DNA of 64,000 bases from Acrasis kona. Its lineage: Eukaryota; Heterolobosea; Eutetramitea; Acrasida; Acrasidae. Every line of letters starts with the position of its first letter. The first letter of the stretch is position 1. Shown in pieces: positions 24,064 to 33,100 of this stretch. The stretch spans positions 124,001 through 188,000 of the forward strand of contig JAOPGA020000797.1 in NCBI GenBank assembly GCA_026419775.2. Direction: 5' to 3'. Under the pieces are notes generated by a model. That model saw only the letters and a list, made by a program, of their open reading frames with translations, was not told where the DNA came from and did no database searches. Made by a program: the position numbers and the translations under genes.

Positions 24064-24681
24064 TTAATCTTGACGGCCCTTGAGCTCTTTGGTAATTAAT
24101 TTGTCAGGAGTCAAAATGTATACAATTCCACCCCAACCAGAATTACAGTCACGATCGACGGAGGCCATCAAGCATTGTGAGATGACTTCAAAGAGATCTT
24201 CAGGTTCCATCTCTGGCTTCCAAAGACTTTCGCACATTCCGTAAAGTGCTTCGCTTGCTGTTCCAACGACTACAAAGTTATCGGTGAAGCATTGGGCTCC
24301 GATCAAATCTGTACTTGAGATGAATGGTGTATTGTCGTCTCCTTCAAGGCCTGCTATGACTGGCTCCAAGAACATGGGCCCAAATCTATTTTCATATAAA
24401 GCACTGCTCACCATGTTGCCGAAGCTGCTTGGTTTAATATCTCTGTCTTCTCTAAGTTTGTACATGTTAACTCTGAATTTCATTTTTTCAAGGAATGTTT
24501 GTACATCTGTTGCCAATCCAGCCATTCCAAGCAAGCACTTTTGATGGATGGGGTATGCTTTTCTCATCTGACAACCGACTGTAGTGTTTTTAATACCATA
24601 CCGAAGATCTGATGCGACGGCTACGCAATTTTTTCCCAACATGGCGACAACAGCACCTCCATTATACTCTAGAATCGACAT
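24064..24681 (-). CDS. PSMB3: 20S proteasome subunit beta type-3
   Basis: An intronless gene of 205 aa, the normal length. It starts MSILEYNGGAVVAMLGKNCV, the beta-3 signature, with no propeptide and no catalytic Thr. Also seen are ASDLRYGI, KCLLGMAGLATDVQT, FGPMFLEPVIAGL and MASVDRDCNSGWGG. Beta-3 is a structural, non-catalytic subunit of the inner ring of the 20S core. Its stop codon lies 10 bp from that of MSH6 on the other strand, so the two transcripts must overlap at their 3' ends. Confidence 0.97.
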   Translation of the reverse strand: MSILEYNGGAVVAMLGKNCVAVASDLRYGIKNTTVGCQMRKAYPIHQKCLLGMAGLATDVQTFLEKMKFRVNMYKLREDRDIKPSSFGNMVSSALYENRFGPMFLEPVIAGLEGDDNTPFISSTDLIGAQCFTDNFVVVGTASEALYGMCESLWKPEMEPEDLFEVISQCLMASVDRDCNSGWGGIVYILTPDKLITKELKGRQD

Positions 24682-24817
24682 CTTGTTTTTTTTCTTCTGG
24701 TTGATTGATCGAACATCTAATTATAAAATACTTTCCGATAGTTACAATAATAATTTTGATGTTCAGAAACTGAGAAATAACAACTCCCTTGAATGAAACA
24801 TGAAAGGAATTGAATGG

Positions 24818-24840
24818 TAGGGCTTCGTAACAAACAAATT
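24818..24840 (+). repeat. Left terminal inverted repeat of hAT-like element
   Basis: It starts TAGGGCTTCGTAAC, with a CAGGG/TAGGG-like hAT end. Four copies of the hexamer atttgt follow just inside (about 24867-24891), a subterminal repeat echoed near the right end. Confidence 0.7.
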
Positions 24841-24962
24841 TTCTCGCATATTTGTATTGTTTGTGAATTTGTATTTGTATTTGTATTTGTATTCATGGCA
24901 CTTTTCTTCCACGCCACAACGAAAACAGTATTGGAGGAACGTTTGTAAGAATGTTGGTTTGA

Positions 24963-25342
24963 AGATTCATTCAAGTCGACACAGTTAACAGATGGAATTA
25001 TACGTACCGCATGTTAAACGACACAATACAGGTCAAAAAGGTGTATGACCAGATTACTTCTGATTCCGATGCCGAAGATGTTGTGAGCAGGGAAAGTTGA
25101 CAAAGCGACAATGGGAAAGACTAACCATCCTTAGAGATGTTTTGAAAAAGTTTGACGTAGCAACAAGAAGAGCTTCCTCAAAACGCCCGAACTTGTCTCA
25201 AATCATCCCAATTTATTTCAGTCTACGTGATTTCCTTTATGAAGCAGAGAATGTTTATGAGAGGAAAACTACAAGAACTCTGAAGAATCGAGTATTAAAA
25301 AATTGTGACGATGAGATTCTCAAAGCAATGTTTTTCAGATAA
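24963..25342 (+). pseudogene. hAT transposase C-terminal fragment, frameshifted
   Basis: The first part reads QVDTVNRWNYTYRML, the hAT motif with RWNSTY-type residues. Near 25096 the frame shifts by one base. It then continues as RQWERLTILRDVLKKFDVAT and NLSQIIPIYFSLRDFLYEAE, matching the W..l..vL..F..aT..lS and tls.vip.y..l stretch before the hAT dimerisation domain. A stop at 25340-25342 truncates it, and the catalytic N-terminal half is absent. It is non-functional as transposase. Confidence 0.72.
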
Positions 25343-25503
25343 AGATACGTTATTTTAAGACGAATAGGGTTGTGTTCGATAAGAGTCTATATGTTCGGAG
25401 ATTGATTGTGTCGTTCTGAAAAAGAGTAGAGCTATTCTGATATGATGAACTTATTGTGGAATGACCACTGAATTTAGAAATGATCGGCGACAATATCAAT
25501 TTA

Positions 25504-25902
25504 TTAATCATTTTCGAATCCATCGCTATCATCAGTATGATTATCGTCATCAACAAAAGGTTCGAGCCTTGCGCGCTTCCTGGCAAGCCATCTCTGCTGA
25601 TAGCGTCTCTTCTGCTGAACAACCATAGAAAGGCGAGGCATGAGCTCCGATTTTAACGGTTCGCCGCAAAGTCCGATAACGCGATGAAAAAGCGTGTTTG
25701 CAACACTTGGCTCCAAATCAAAGTCGAGTCCCATCTTGTTAAACTGTGCAGCGTGCTTGCAATGGCTGAGAGCGATAACAAACCGGTCAAGCGCAGAGTA
25801 TTTAGGCTTCTTTCCGCGACCTTCTGCGCCTAACATGGTTGCCTTAACAATATCGAATAGTTCTAAAACCTTATCAGGGTAATAGTTTGTTAGAACCCTC
25901 AT
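25504..25902 (-). pseudogene. Short ORF with Harbinger/IS4-type transposase N-terminal HTH, probably truncated
   Basis: 132 aa from the ATG at 25902. YSALDRFVIALSHCKHAAQF and DFDLEPSVANTLFHRVIGL resemble the HTH_Tnp_4 segment that precedes a DDE_Tnp_4 domain, but no DDE catalytic part follows. The C-terminus is instead a basic and then acidic tail. Upstream on the same strand, pieces at about 25898-26012 and 26133-26324 stay protein-like only after single-base frame changes. That suggests decay of a longer gene. It could instead be a small host gene that captured an HTH; I cannot decide. Confidence 0.45.
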
Positions 25903-26449
25903 TTTCTCAGCGCCATTTGGTTTGTTTTGATACCGTTAAATAGAGGGTGCTCTTGTTCATCATCCTCACCAAGGATTTGGTCTATGTTGTCAACTTGATT
26001 TGCGATTGTTCGAAACATTGTTCAACACAAAGAATTTACTAATATACCCAGTGAATTTCTCCTCCATTTTCATCATAAGCAATGTTATGTTCAATGTTGT
26101 ATATACACAATTCAATTTCTCTACGTTCCTCATCATCTATATAATTCAAGTTCTGCGCGATACATCTTCAAAAATTCTTCTCTTTTCGATGTATAAACTC
26201 TTGCAGATGCCTCCTCGGTCGATATGTGTTGAGTTTGGGTTTCACTCTTATCTTTATCATCATGACAGGCGGCACAAAGTGTCACCTCACTGGGAGAACA
26301 GCAGTTACGTTGAAGTGCGCTCATCCTTGATTTTTGAATAGCAGATATCTCCCAGGCAATTGTAAGAACTATTGTTAAATTGAAGCATTTGAATTACAAA
26401 ATATTCGTATTTGTATTTTGTTTGTTTAATTATGCGTATGGTCATTCGT

Positions 26450-26476
26450 ATATTTGTTACGAAGCCCTAGCCCTAC
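26450..26476 (-). repeat. Right terminal inverted repeat of hAT-like element
   Basis: On the minus strand it reads gtagggc then tagggcttcgtaacaaatat. The core matches the left end base for base over 17 nt. Just inside are cgtatttgtattttgtttg repeats similar to those at the left end. Confidence 0.7.
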
Positions 26477-26624
26477 ATGAATGGAAACATGATTACGAAT
26501 GATAATAATGGGTGAAAATCAATTCGAATCAACCGTTCAACAAAAAACGTCAAATAGAACGCTCCACCGGCAATGGAAATAAAAGCCTAAACAACCGGAA
26601 CAACGAAAAGAAAAATAGATCAAC

Positions 26625-27512
26625 ATGTTTAGCACCTACAGCTCGCAACCTAAAGTCAAGTTACCCCCACCACACCAACAAGGAGTTATATATAACAACA
26701 ACGTGCAGGGACCCCACCAGATCCAACAAATTGCGCAACAACAGCAACAACAACAAATTGCACAACAACAGCAACAACAAACTAAAGTTGTACACCCAGT
26801 CAAAATCCACCTTTCAGAGGATGAAATCCGTAGACTCGATGTTGTTCCTCAGGAATATTCATTCTCCCAACTTCAGGACCAGATTCTAAAATACTTGCCT
26901 ACTTTGAACAAAGAGGGTTTGGAAGATGTGAAGAAGCGTCACCTGATGATTTACTACCGTGACGATGAGAGTCATCAAATCAGAATGGACTCTCAGACGG
27001 AGTGGCTACAATCTATAAACATTGCCAAGGGGTTCAAGGAGAGTAAAATCTTACATTTATTGGTTAAAATCAACAATGCGCTCTTGGAGAAGGAGAAACA
27101 ATTCCCAGAGACCATTCCAAAGGAAGAAGAGCACATCACTTCTCACATTAGAACACATTCTCTGCCAGAACCTGCTTTCCAACAAGTAAACCTTCAATCT
27201 ACCCCTAGCTACGGAGGCTTCCAATTCTCAAACAACATTACAAGAACAACACCAGTTCCAATGTTTGCGCAACAACCAATTCAATTACATCCACAACAAC
27301 TCCAGCAACCACAACAACCACATCAAGTAATTGTACAGCACCAACCACAACAACCACAACAGCAAGTACATATTGATTACAACTCCGTCCTAAGTAAGCT
27401 ACACGATATGGGATTTAAGGACGACCAAAAGTCTGTGGAATTATTAAGACAATTTAATGGAAATACTGAAAGCGTTATTAACCACTACCTTGTAAATGAA
27501 GGACATAAATAA
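26625..27512 (+). CDS. PB1 + UBA domain protein, NBR1/p62-like layout
   Basis: A single exon of 295 aa. Residues 31-53 are poly-Gln tracts broken by IA. A PB1 domain follows at about 58-140: VKIHLSEDEIRRLDV with the basic-face Lys, and the acidic-face-like YYRDDESHQIRMDSQTEW. A Gln/Pro-rich linker leads to a C-terminal UBA at about 251-292 (VLSKLHDMGFKDD, NTESVINHYL). PB1 plus C-terminal UBA is the skeleton of selective autophagy receptors p62 and NBR1, but the ZZ finger and FW domain are missing. A LIR motif is not certain. It could also be a PB1 scaffold outside autophagy. The region upstream (26477-26624) shows no other gene. Confidence 0.82.
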   Translation: MFSTYSSQPKVKLPPPHQQGVIYNNNVQGPHQIQQIAQQQQQQQIAQQQQQQTKVVHPVKIHLSEDEIRRLDVVPQEYSFSQLQDQILKYLPTLNKEGLEDVKKRHLMIYYRDDESHQIRMDSQTEWLQSINIAKGFKESKILHLLVKINNALLEKEKQFPETIPKEEEHITSHIRTHSLPEPAFQQVNLQSTPSYGGFQFSNNITRTTPVPMFAQQPIQLHPQQLQQPQQPHQVIVQHQPQQPQQQVHIDYNSVLSKLHDMGFKDDQKSVELLRQFNGNTESVINHYLVNEGHK

Positions 27513-27632
27513 ATTTAGTTTATTTCTAAAACTTTTATCATGATTGTTGGGCAACATTTTCATTCCGATTAGTGACTCTGGAAGACTACTATTTCATTCT
27601 GCCTTGATTTCAGTCGTTATGACTCTTACAAA

Positions 27633-28796
27633 ATGAGTAACACAACCTATCTAGACCCACCCGTTTATAATGTGGATCTGGACCTTCCTCCACGGCAGAG
27701 ATGGAAACACATCGCGTTATTGTATAGAGATCAAATGAAGCCATTGGTGGAGTATTTGAACGATCAGAGGAAGCTTGAATTAGGAATATTCGATACATAT
27801 GCCACTGGATTACTTTCTTTTGTGAACAGAGCATTATTGTTAACATCAGAGCATAAGGAGGAACTCTTAGGATTTGCCGACATAAGCAGCTCAGTTGGTA
27901 TGGATTTTAAGAACCTCTTGTCCTTTAATTTGGGATATGATTTTCTTGCTTACTGTACTAGTATCACAACAAGATTAGGAAGTAAGGAGAAAATCCCCCA
28001 CCACCTACGCAACATGGATTGGGATAAGGTCATTGCGGACTGCCTGTGCAGTCTCACAATAACAGTGAATTTTCAACGTAATCAAACAACTATATACAAG
28101 GCAACTACTTGGGTCGGTATGATTGGAATACTCACAGCGATGTCTTCCAAGTTGTCCTTGAGCCTTAATTATAGACATACAACGGAATACTTTGGACTCA
28201 CAAAAAACGTTCTGGCGATGTTTCTTGGTTGGTGGCCCATTGGTCTTCTGATCCGCCATGTATTGGATCAAAATTTAACATTCCATGACACAGTTCAACA
28301 ATTATCCAATAAATACATTATGTCTCCTTGTTATCTTACATTGACTGGTGCGTCTGCTTTTGAGGGCACCCTGATAACACGTTCTAGAACAGGGTCCATC
28401 AACCCATTGTGTTTAAGCACCAGAGAGTATATCGTACAAACAAACATGGATCATTGGGTTCATGTTACGGACCCTTTGTGGGCAGGAGATGATAGTCTTT
28501 TATTGAATGCTTTGGAGAGGAGAACCCAGGCTGAAGGAGATCTGAACAACTATGATGGACACGAGGACTATATGTCATTTGGTCTCAATCTACTAAGCAG
28601 ATATCCTGTGATGAATGGCGAGACAGTGTATCAAGTTCTGATGAATCCATCTAAAAACATATATATATCACGTGTGGTCATAAACCCGCCCACCAAACGC
28701 CCAGACCTCCGCCATTCTGATCTGGAACATTTAAACAAAGGTCATTACCAGCCCGATAGCGATGACAGGTACTACTTACATGACCATGCTCATTAG
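27633..28796 (+). CDS. Acid ceramidase / NAAA family Ntn amidase
   Basis: A single exon of 387 aa. The N-terminal block (YLDPPVYNVDLDLPPRQRW) is typical of acid ceramidase and N-acylethanolamine acid amidase. The catalytic nucleophile is C108 in FLAYCTSITT, followed by the conserved HHLRNMDWD. NYRHTTEYFGL and YLTLTGASAFEGTLITR fit the rest of the fold. In the family, autocleavage before Cys frees the nucleophile, which cuts the amide bond of ceramides or N-acylethanolamines in lysosomes. This protein shows no clear signal peptide from its only plausible ATG, which is odd for a lysosomal enzyme. The second alternative is a missed upstream exon. Confidence 0.88.
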   Translation: MSNTTYLDPPVYNVDLDLPPRQRWKHIALLYRDQMKPLVEYLNDQRKLELGIFDTYATGLLSFVNRALLLTSEHKEELLGFADISSSVGMDFKNLLSFNLGYDFLAYCTSITTRLGSKEKIPHHLRNMDWDKVIADCLCSLTITVNFQRNQTTIYKATTWVGMIGILTAMSSKLSLSLNYRHTTEYFGLTKNVLAMFLGWWPIGLLIRHVLDQNLTFHDTVQQLSNKYIMSPCYLTLTGASAFEGTLITRSRTGSINPLCLSTREYIVQTNMDHWVHVTDPLWAGDDSLLLNALERRTQAEGDLNNYDGHEDYMSFGLNLLSRYPVMNGETVYQVLMNPSKNIYISRVVINPPTKRPDLRHSDLEHLNKGHYQPDSDDRYYLHDHAH

Positions 28797-28987
28797 CCGT
28801 TTGTACTTTTTGTTATGCTTAAATAAACGAATACATTCACCCCCGTATAAAATTTCAAGTAGTCTATACTAAAAATTTTCCATATATTCCGTTTCTTGTT
28901 GTGGGAGACTGTCGGCTTGTAATGCTTTTGAATTCTACCCTTGAACTTTTGCCGGCATCTGTTAACATATTTCAACAAAATTCATAG

Positions 28988-30163
28988 ATGGATTGCTACG
29001 TTCAAGGAGTGGACCATGTGCGCTTCTTTGTAGGCAACGCTCTACAAAGTGCCTCTTTTTATTGTCAGAAGTTTGGGTTCAGGCAGAGTGCATTTAGAGG
29101 GCTACAGACTGGTGATCGTACGCGCTGCACACATGTAGTCACACAGGGGAACTGCACCTTCGCTTTCACAAGCTCTCTATGCCGTAAAGACAAAGATTTT
29201 CACGATGAGATAATCAGACATGGAGACAGCGTAAAAGATATCGCCTTTACGGTATCCGATGTTGATAAAGCATTTTCTAGTGCTATCCAAGGAGGTGCAT
29301 CATGTATTGTTGAACCACACGATGAATACTTTTCCGAAGACGACTATGTCAGATTAGCAACAGTTAAACTACCTATTGGAAATTGGGTCCATACACTAAT
29401 CGACCGATCTCATCAGCGCAGCAGTTTGTTCCTTCCGGGATACAGAGAAAAATATTACCAAAAGCGGATGGATGCAGCAAGCAACCTTCAAGATACCGCT
29501 CTAGATTACTTTGACCACGCAGCATTCGCCATTGAAAAGGATTCGCTAGCCACTGTTGTAGGTCTTTACAGATCCTGCTTTAATTTTGAGAGGTTTTTAT
29601 CCATGGACGATGACGCTGATGCTGGAATCACAATATCGTCAGAAGATACAAAAAGCAGCGGACTTACAACGATGACGGTAGCACCACCTAATAATGCAAC
29701 TGCCTTTAAATTTGTCCTAGTGGAGCCAGTCAACAGAGGTAACACAAAGAGTCAAATACAAGAATTTTTGGACTTTCACGATGGACCTGGAGTCGCTCAC
29801 ATTGCTTTGAACACCAGTGACATTATTCACACAGTGTCAACAGCCGTGTTACGGGGAGTTGATTTCATCGACGTACCGTCAACGTACTATGATACATGGA
29901 GGGAACAAGAGAATCGCTCTGAAATGTACAAGAGCGTCGAAGAGAGTTGGGAAAAGATTCAACATAATGCAATCCTCGTGGATGGCATTGTTGAGAATGG
30001 ATACCTATTACAAACATTTACCCTACCACTGGGGGATCGTCCAACATTTTATTTGGAAATCATCTGCAGGAAGGGAAACAACGGATTCGGCAAGCGCAAC
30101 ATTAAAAGTTTATTCGATGCCATCGAGAGACTTCAAAAAGAAAGAGGAAATTACAATTCATAA
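28988..30163 (+). CDS. HPD: 4-hydroxyphenylpyruvate dioxygenase
   Basis: A single exon of 391 aa. Two VOC half-domains are present: VDHVRFFVGNALQSASFYCQ at the start and DYFDHAAFAIEKDSL in the middle. The iron ligands fit the family: His in DHAAFAI, His in GVAHIALNT and Glu in FYLEIICRKG. The C-terminus (GFGKRNIKSLFDAIERLQ) closes the active site in HPPD. It converts 4-hydroxyphenylpyruvate to homogentisate in tyrosine breakdown in the cytosol. Hydroxymandelate synthase is a close relative, but length and the C-terminal helix favour HPPD. Its stop lies 12 bp from that of the convergent coiled-coil gene. Confidence 0.95.
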   Translation: MDCYVQGVDHVRFFVGNALQSASFYCQKFGFRQSAFRGLQTGDRTRCTHVVTQGNCTFAFTSSLCRKDKDFHDEIIRHGDSVKDIAFTVSDVDKAFSSAIQGGASCIVEPHDEYFSEDDYVRLATVKLPIGNWVHTLIDRSHQRSSLFLPGYREKYYQKRMDAASNLQDTALDYFDHAAFAIEKDSLATVVGLYRSCFNFERFLSMDDDADAGITISSEDTKSSGLTTMTVAPPNNATAFKFVLVEPVNRGNTKSQIQEFLDFHDGPGVAHIALNTSDIIHTVSTAVLRGVDFIDVPSTYYDTWREQENRSEMYKSVEESWEKIQHNAILVDGIVENGYLLQTFTLPLGDRPTFYLEIICRKGNNGFGKRNIKSLFDAIERLQKERGNYNS

Positions 30164-30175
30164 ATCTTTTAATTT

Positions 30176-33100
30176 TCAAAACAATCTTCTTGGCGTCAAG
30201 TGTGTGTCCTGATATTCTGCTCTTGGCTTATTCTCTAATTTCTTCCTTAACGGTGATTCCACGATTGGACTGCGAGGCGTGACTGGCGATGATGTGGCAG
30301 AATCAAAGGGCCAATAACTAGACTTGTGCGTATAGCTATCGCCATAAAGCTTACTATAATACTGATTGGCATGTACGCGTAATGGACTGGGAGGAACGGA
30401 TGGTACCCTATATTCAGGATCACCAGGTTTATAATCATCGACACGCACTGCATCTTTATTAGACGAAACATTAAATCTCGAATTCTTGAAGGTATCGCTT
30501 CCCACGAATGCATATTGTTGCTTAGGAACAATGTCACGGCCTGGTTTATGAGGCGAGCTCAACAAGAAGGAATTCTGGAACGTATCCAACTGATCGCTCA
30601 TATCGACCACCCTGCGGTCATATTCCACTGGGCTATTGATGCTGAGCGGAGATAGCATGGAATCCAATTGAACTTGATTTTGTTCTCGATCGGATCTATC
30701 TGCTCTTCTGACTGGCGTGTTGGCTATGGTGGTCGGTAATGACGATGGCGTCTCCAATAACTTCTCCACGCTGTACTTGTTGGTGTACTTGAGCAAGTGA
30801 TCCCTTCTATCGTTCGTGTTTTCTTGTTTAATGTCATGATAGCGCTGCTGCACCATCAAATCCAAGAATTTATCATCATAAACCATCTTCTTTTGTTCGA
30901 AATGGGATTTGAATTTATCAAATTCCGAATCGAATTGTTGCGAGATGCTCGATAAAACCTTATTCATCCTCTCGATCAATTGTTCCTCTCTCTTGCTGTA
31001 AATGTCATTGTTGATTGTTACTTGTTGAATCTGTTGATTCGTTCGTAATTGATTTTGTGATGATTCTTGTTTGATTGATTCGTTCAATTGACTCAAATCA
31101 TTTTGGAATTGTGATTGATGGGATTGTAATTTTTGTGACCATTGTGAATCCAATTGTTGCATCGAATGCGACCACTTGTCGTTCAATTCTTGATTGGATT
31201 GCAATAATCGTTGTTCCCAATCCACATTTAATTGTTGTAATTCTTGACCCCATCTAGAGTCCAATTGTTGAAATTGTGATTTTAAAGTTTCAAAGTTGGA
31301 ATGTAACGAATTGATCTTTTGATCCAACGCGTCAATGTGCTTGTCCACTTGTTCTCTCTCCTTGAATAGAATTTCTCTCGCGTAGAGTTGTAATTTGTTT
31401 TCCGATTGATTGATTAGGTCGAGAGTGGAAATGGATTGTTGCAACAATTGGTTTTTTAATTGTTTGGATTCTTCGTTGAGGCGTTGTTCGTTTTGGTTGA
31501 GACTGGTGGAAAAGTGTACTTGTTGGTTTAGTAGCTTGTCATTGACTTGTAGTGAGTGATCGTGTAATTTGGAGTCGAGCGATTTGGAGTGATTGTGAAT
31601 GGATTGTTGGAGGGATGGGACGGTATCGTAGATTAAATTGTCCAGTTGACCTGCGATCTGTATGTATCTGGATTCGTTGGAGGGAACGTATTGGTTGTTG
31701 ATCATGTCCACTTGATTTTGAATGGATTCGCACTTGTTGACAAGTTGGTTTTGTAATTGTAGGATTGATTGATTGTTGTCGGCATGGTCCGAAATGTTCT
31801 TATTGATGAGATCAATGTTGTTCTTGTTACATTCTTCTAGTTTTGAGTTTAATTCCTTGATGGCGATATCGTTGTCTTGCATTAGTTGTTTGGTTCGTTC
31901 CTTTTCTGTGATGGTTTCGTTGCGTAGATCATCAATGGCTAGTGCTGTTTGTCTTATTGTCTTTTCGATTTGACTGGAAATGTCCGATTGTAAATTGTAG
32001 TTCTTTGTTTCCATCTCCGAAAACAATCGTTCTACATTCTGCTTTAAATCATTTTCGAATTGCTCCAATTTTGTTTGTTCTTTGGTTAGGGTATCTGCTA
32101 AATGAATAAAGTTTGTGTTTTGTTGGTCAATGTGTTGCTGTTGGGCGGTTAGTATGGAATCAAAGTGTTGCTGCTGTTCGCCTAAACGCTCAATTAATGC
32201 ATTGTTGACTGCTTTCAGTTCGGCTTTTGTTTTCGCATCTTGCTCTTGTATTGTGTCTTCGATTTGAGCCTGACTCTTTGAGATTGTGCTGGATGCCAAT
32301 TTAAGAGAATGAATTGAATCTTGTATGCCTGGAAGTGATTTTTCAAATACTTTTGATTGTATCTCTTTAACTGCTGTGTCAATTTCTATTTTTTGCTCTG
32401 ATATCGAACTATTTACATCATCCTCTGTTTGTTTTACAATTGGTTTTACAACCTCTTCTAGAATCTTTGTGTAATCCACTTGCACCGGAGTGTTTTGGAT
32501 TACAGTAACATTGATAGGAGGTGGCGGTTGTTCTATTCTTTTTAATCTCACCGATATACATGGCATAATGCCCCTCGTGGCCTTCTCTGATATTCTGTCG
32601 TTCAGATTCTCCAACAACGAATTCATATCAAAAAAGTGTGATATTCTGGCCCGAAGTGTATTGAGACCTGGCACAGGTGATACAGAGAATAATACAAATA
32701 AATCCTTGACTAGATCATGATAAACAGCAAAATATTCGTCTTGATTCACTGTCGTTTTGTAGAGATCCGTGCCTTCATCGATATTTGTCCTCAAAGGTGT
32801 TCCTAATATTACACATATGGGCTTGTTTTCTTCTTCGTAAAATCCCAATCTTGTTAAAAGTTTTTTCAGAACATCTACACTTGACAATTGCCCATAAAAG
32901 TTGAGATTCTCAACTGCTGCTACTTCGAGCTTACTGTTAAAACGATCTGATTTTTGAATGATAGTATGTATGCTACGATCGTGAACGCCCCCCTCAAGAA
33001 TTTGTTTAGATAGCGCTACTAATTCTTTAATTACATCCTCTGACAAAATCGGCATTTGTTCCGGACACAGAAAACAATATCCAATTTCGCAGCAAATGAC

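Larger units (their letters stand above)
24818..26476. mobile_element. Degenerate hAT-like DNA transposon remnant
   Basis: The ends are inverted copies of tagggcttcgtaacaaa (left 24818-24834; right 26469-26453 on the other strand). The left flank ttgaatgg (24810-24817) and right flank atgaatgg (26477-26484) look like an 8-bp target-site duplication with one mismatch, the length hAT elements make. Inside lies a frameshifted hAT transposase fragment on the plus strand and an HTH-type ORF on the minus strand. The total of about 1.66 kb is too short for an autonomous hAT. The right end has an extra tagggc unit outside the core. Confidence 0.72.

Noticed and set aside
24866-24895. atttgt tandem hexamers as a CRISPR-like or satellite array
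   Set aside because: Only about four direct copies with no spacers; it is a short microsatellite inside the transposon end.
25350-25622. Minus ORF of 90 codons overlapping the HTH ORF
   Set aside because: Low-complexity Ile/Ser composition; the HTH-bearing frame is the protein-like one.
26512-26889. Asn/Lys-rich plus ORF overlapping the PB1 gene start
   Set aside because: Off-frame reading of CAA repeats; the PB1/UBA frame carries the domains.
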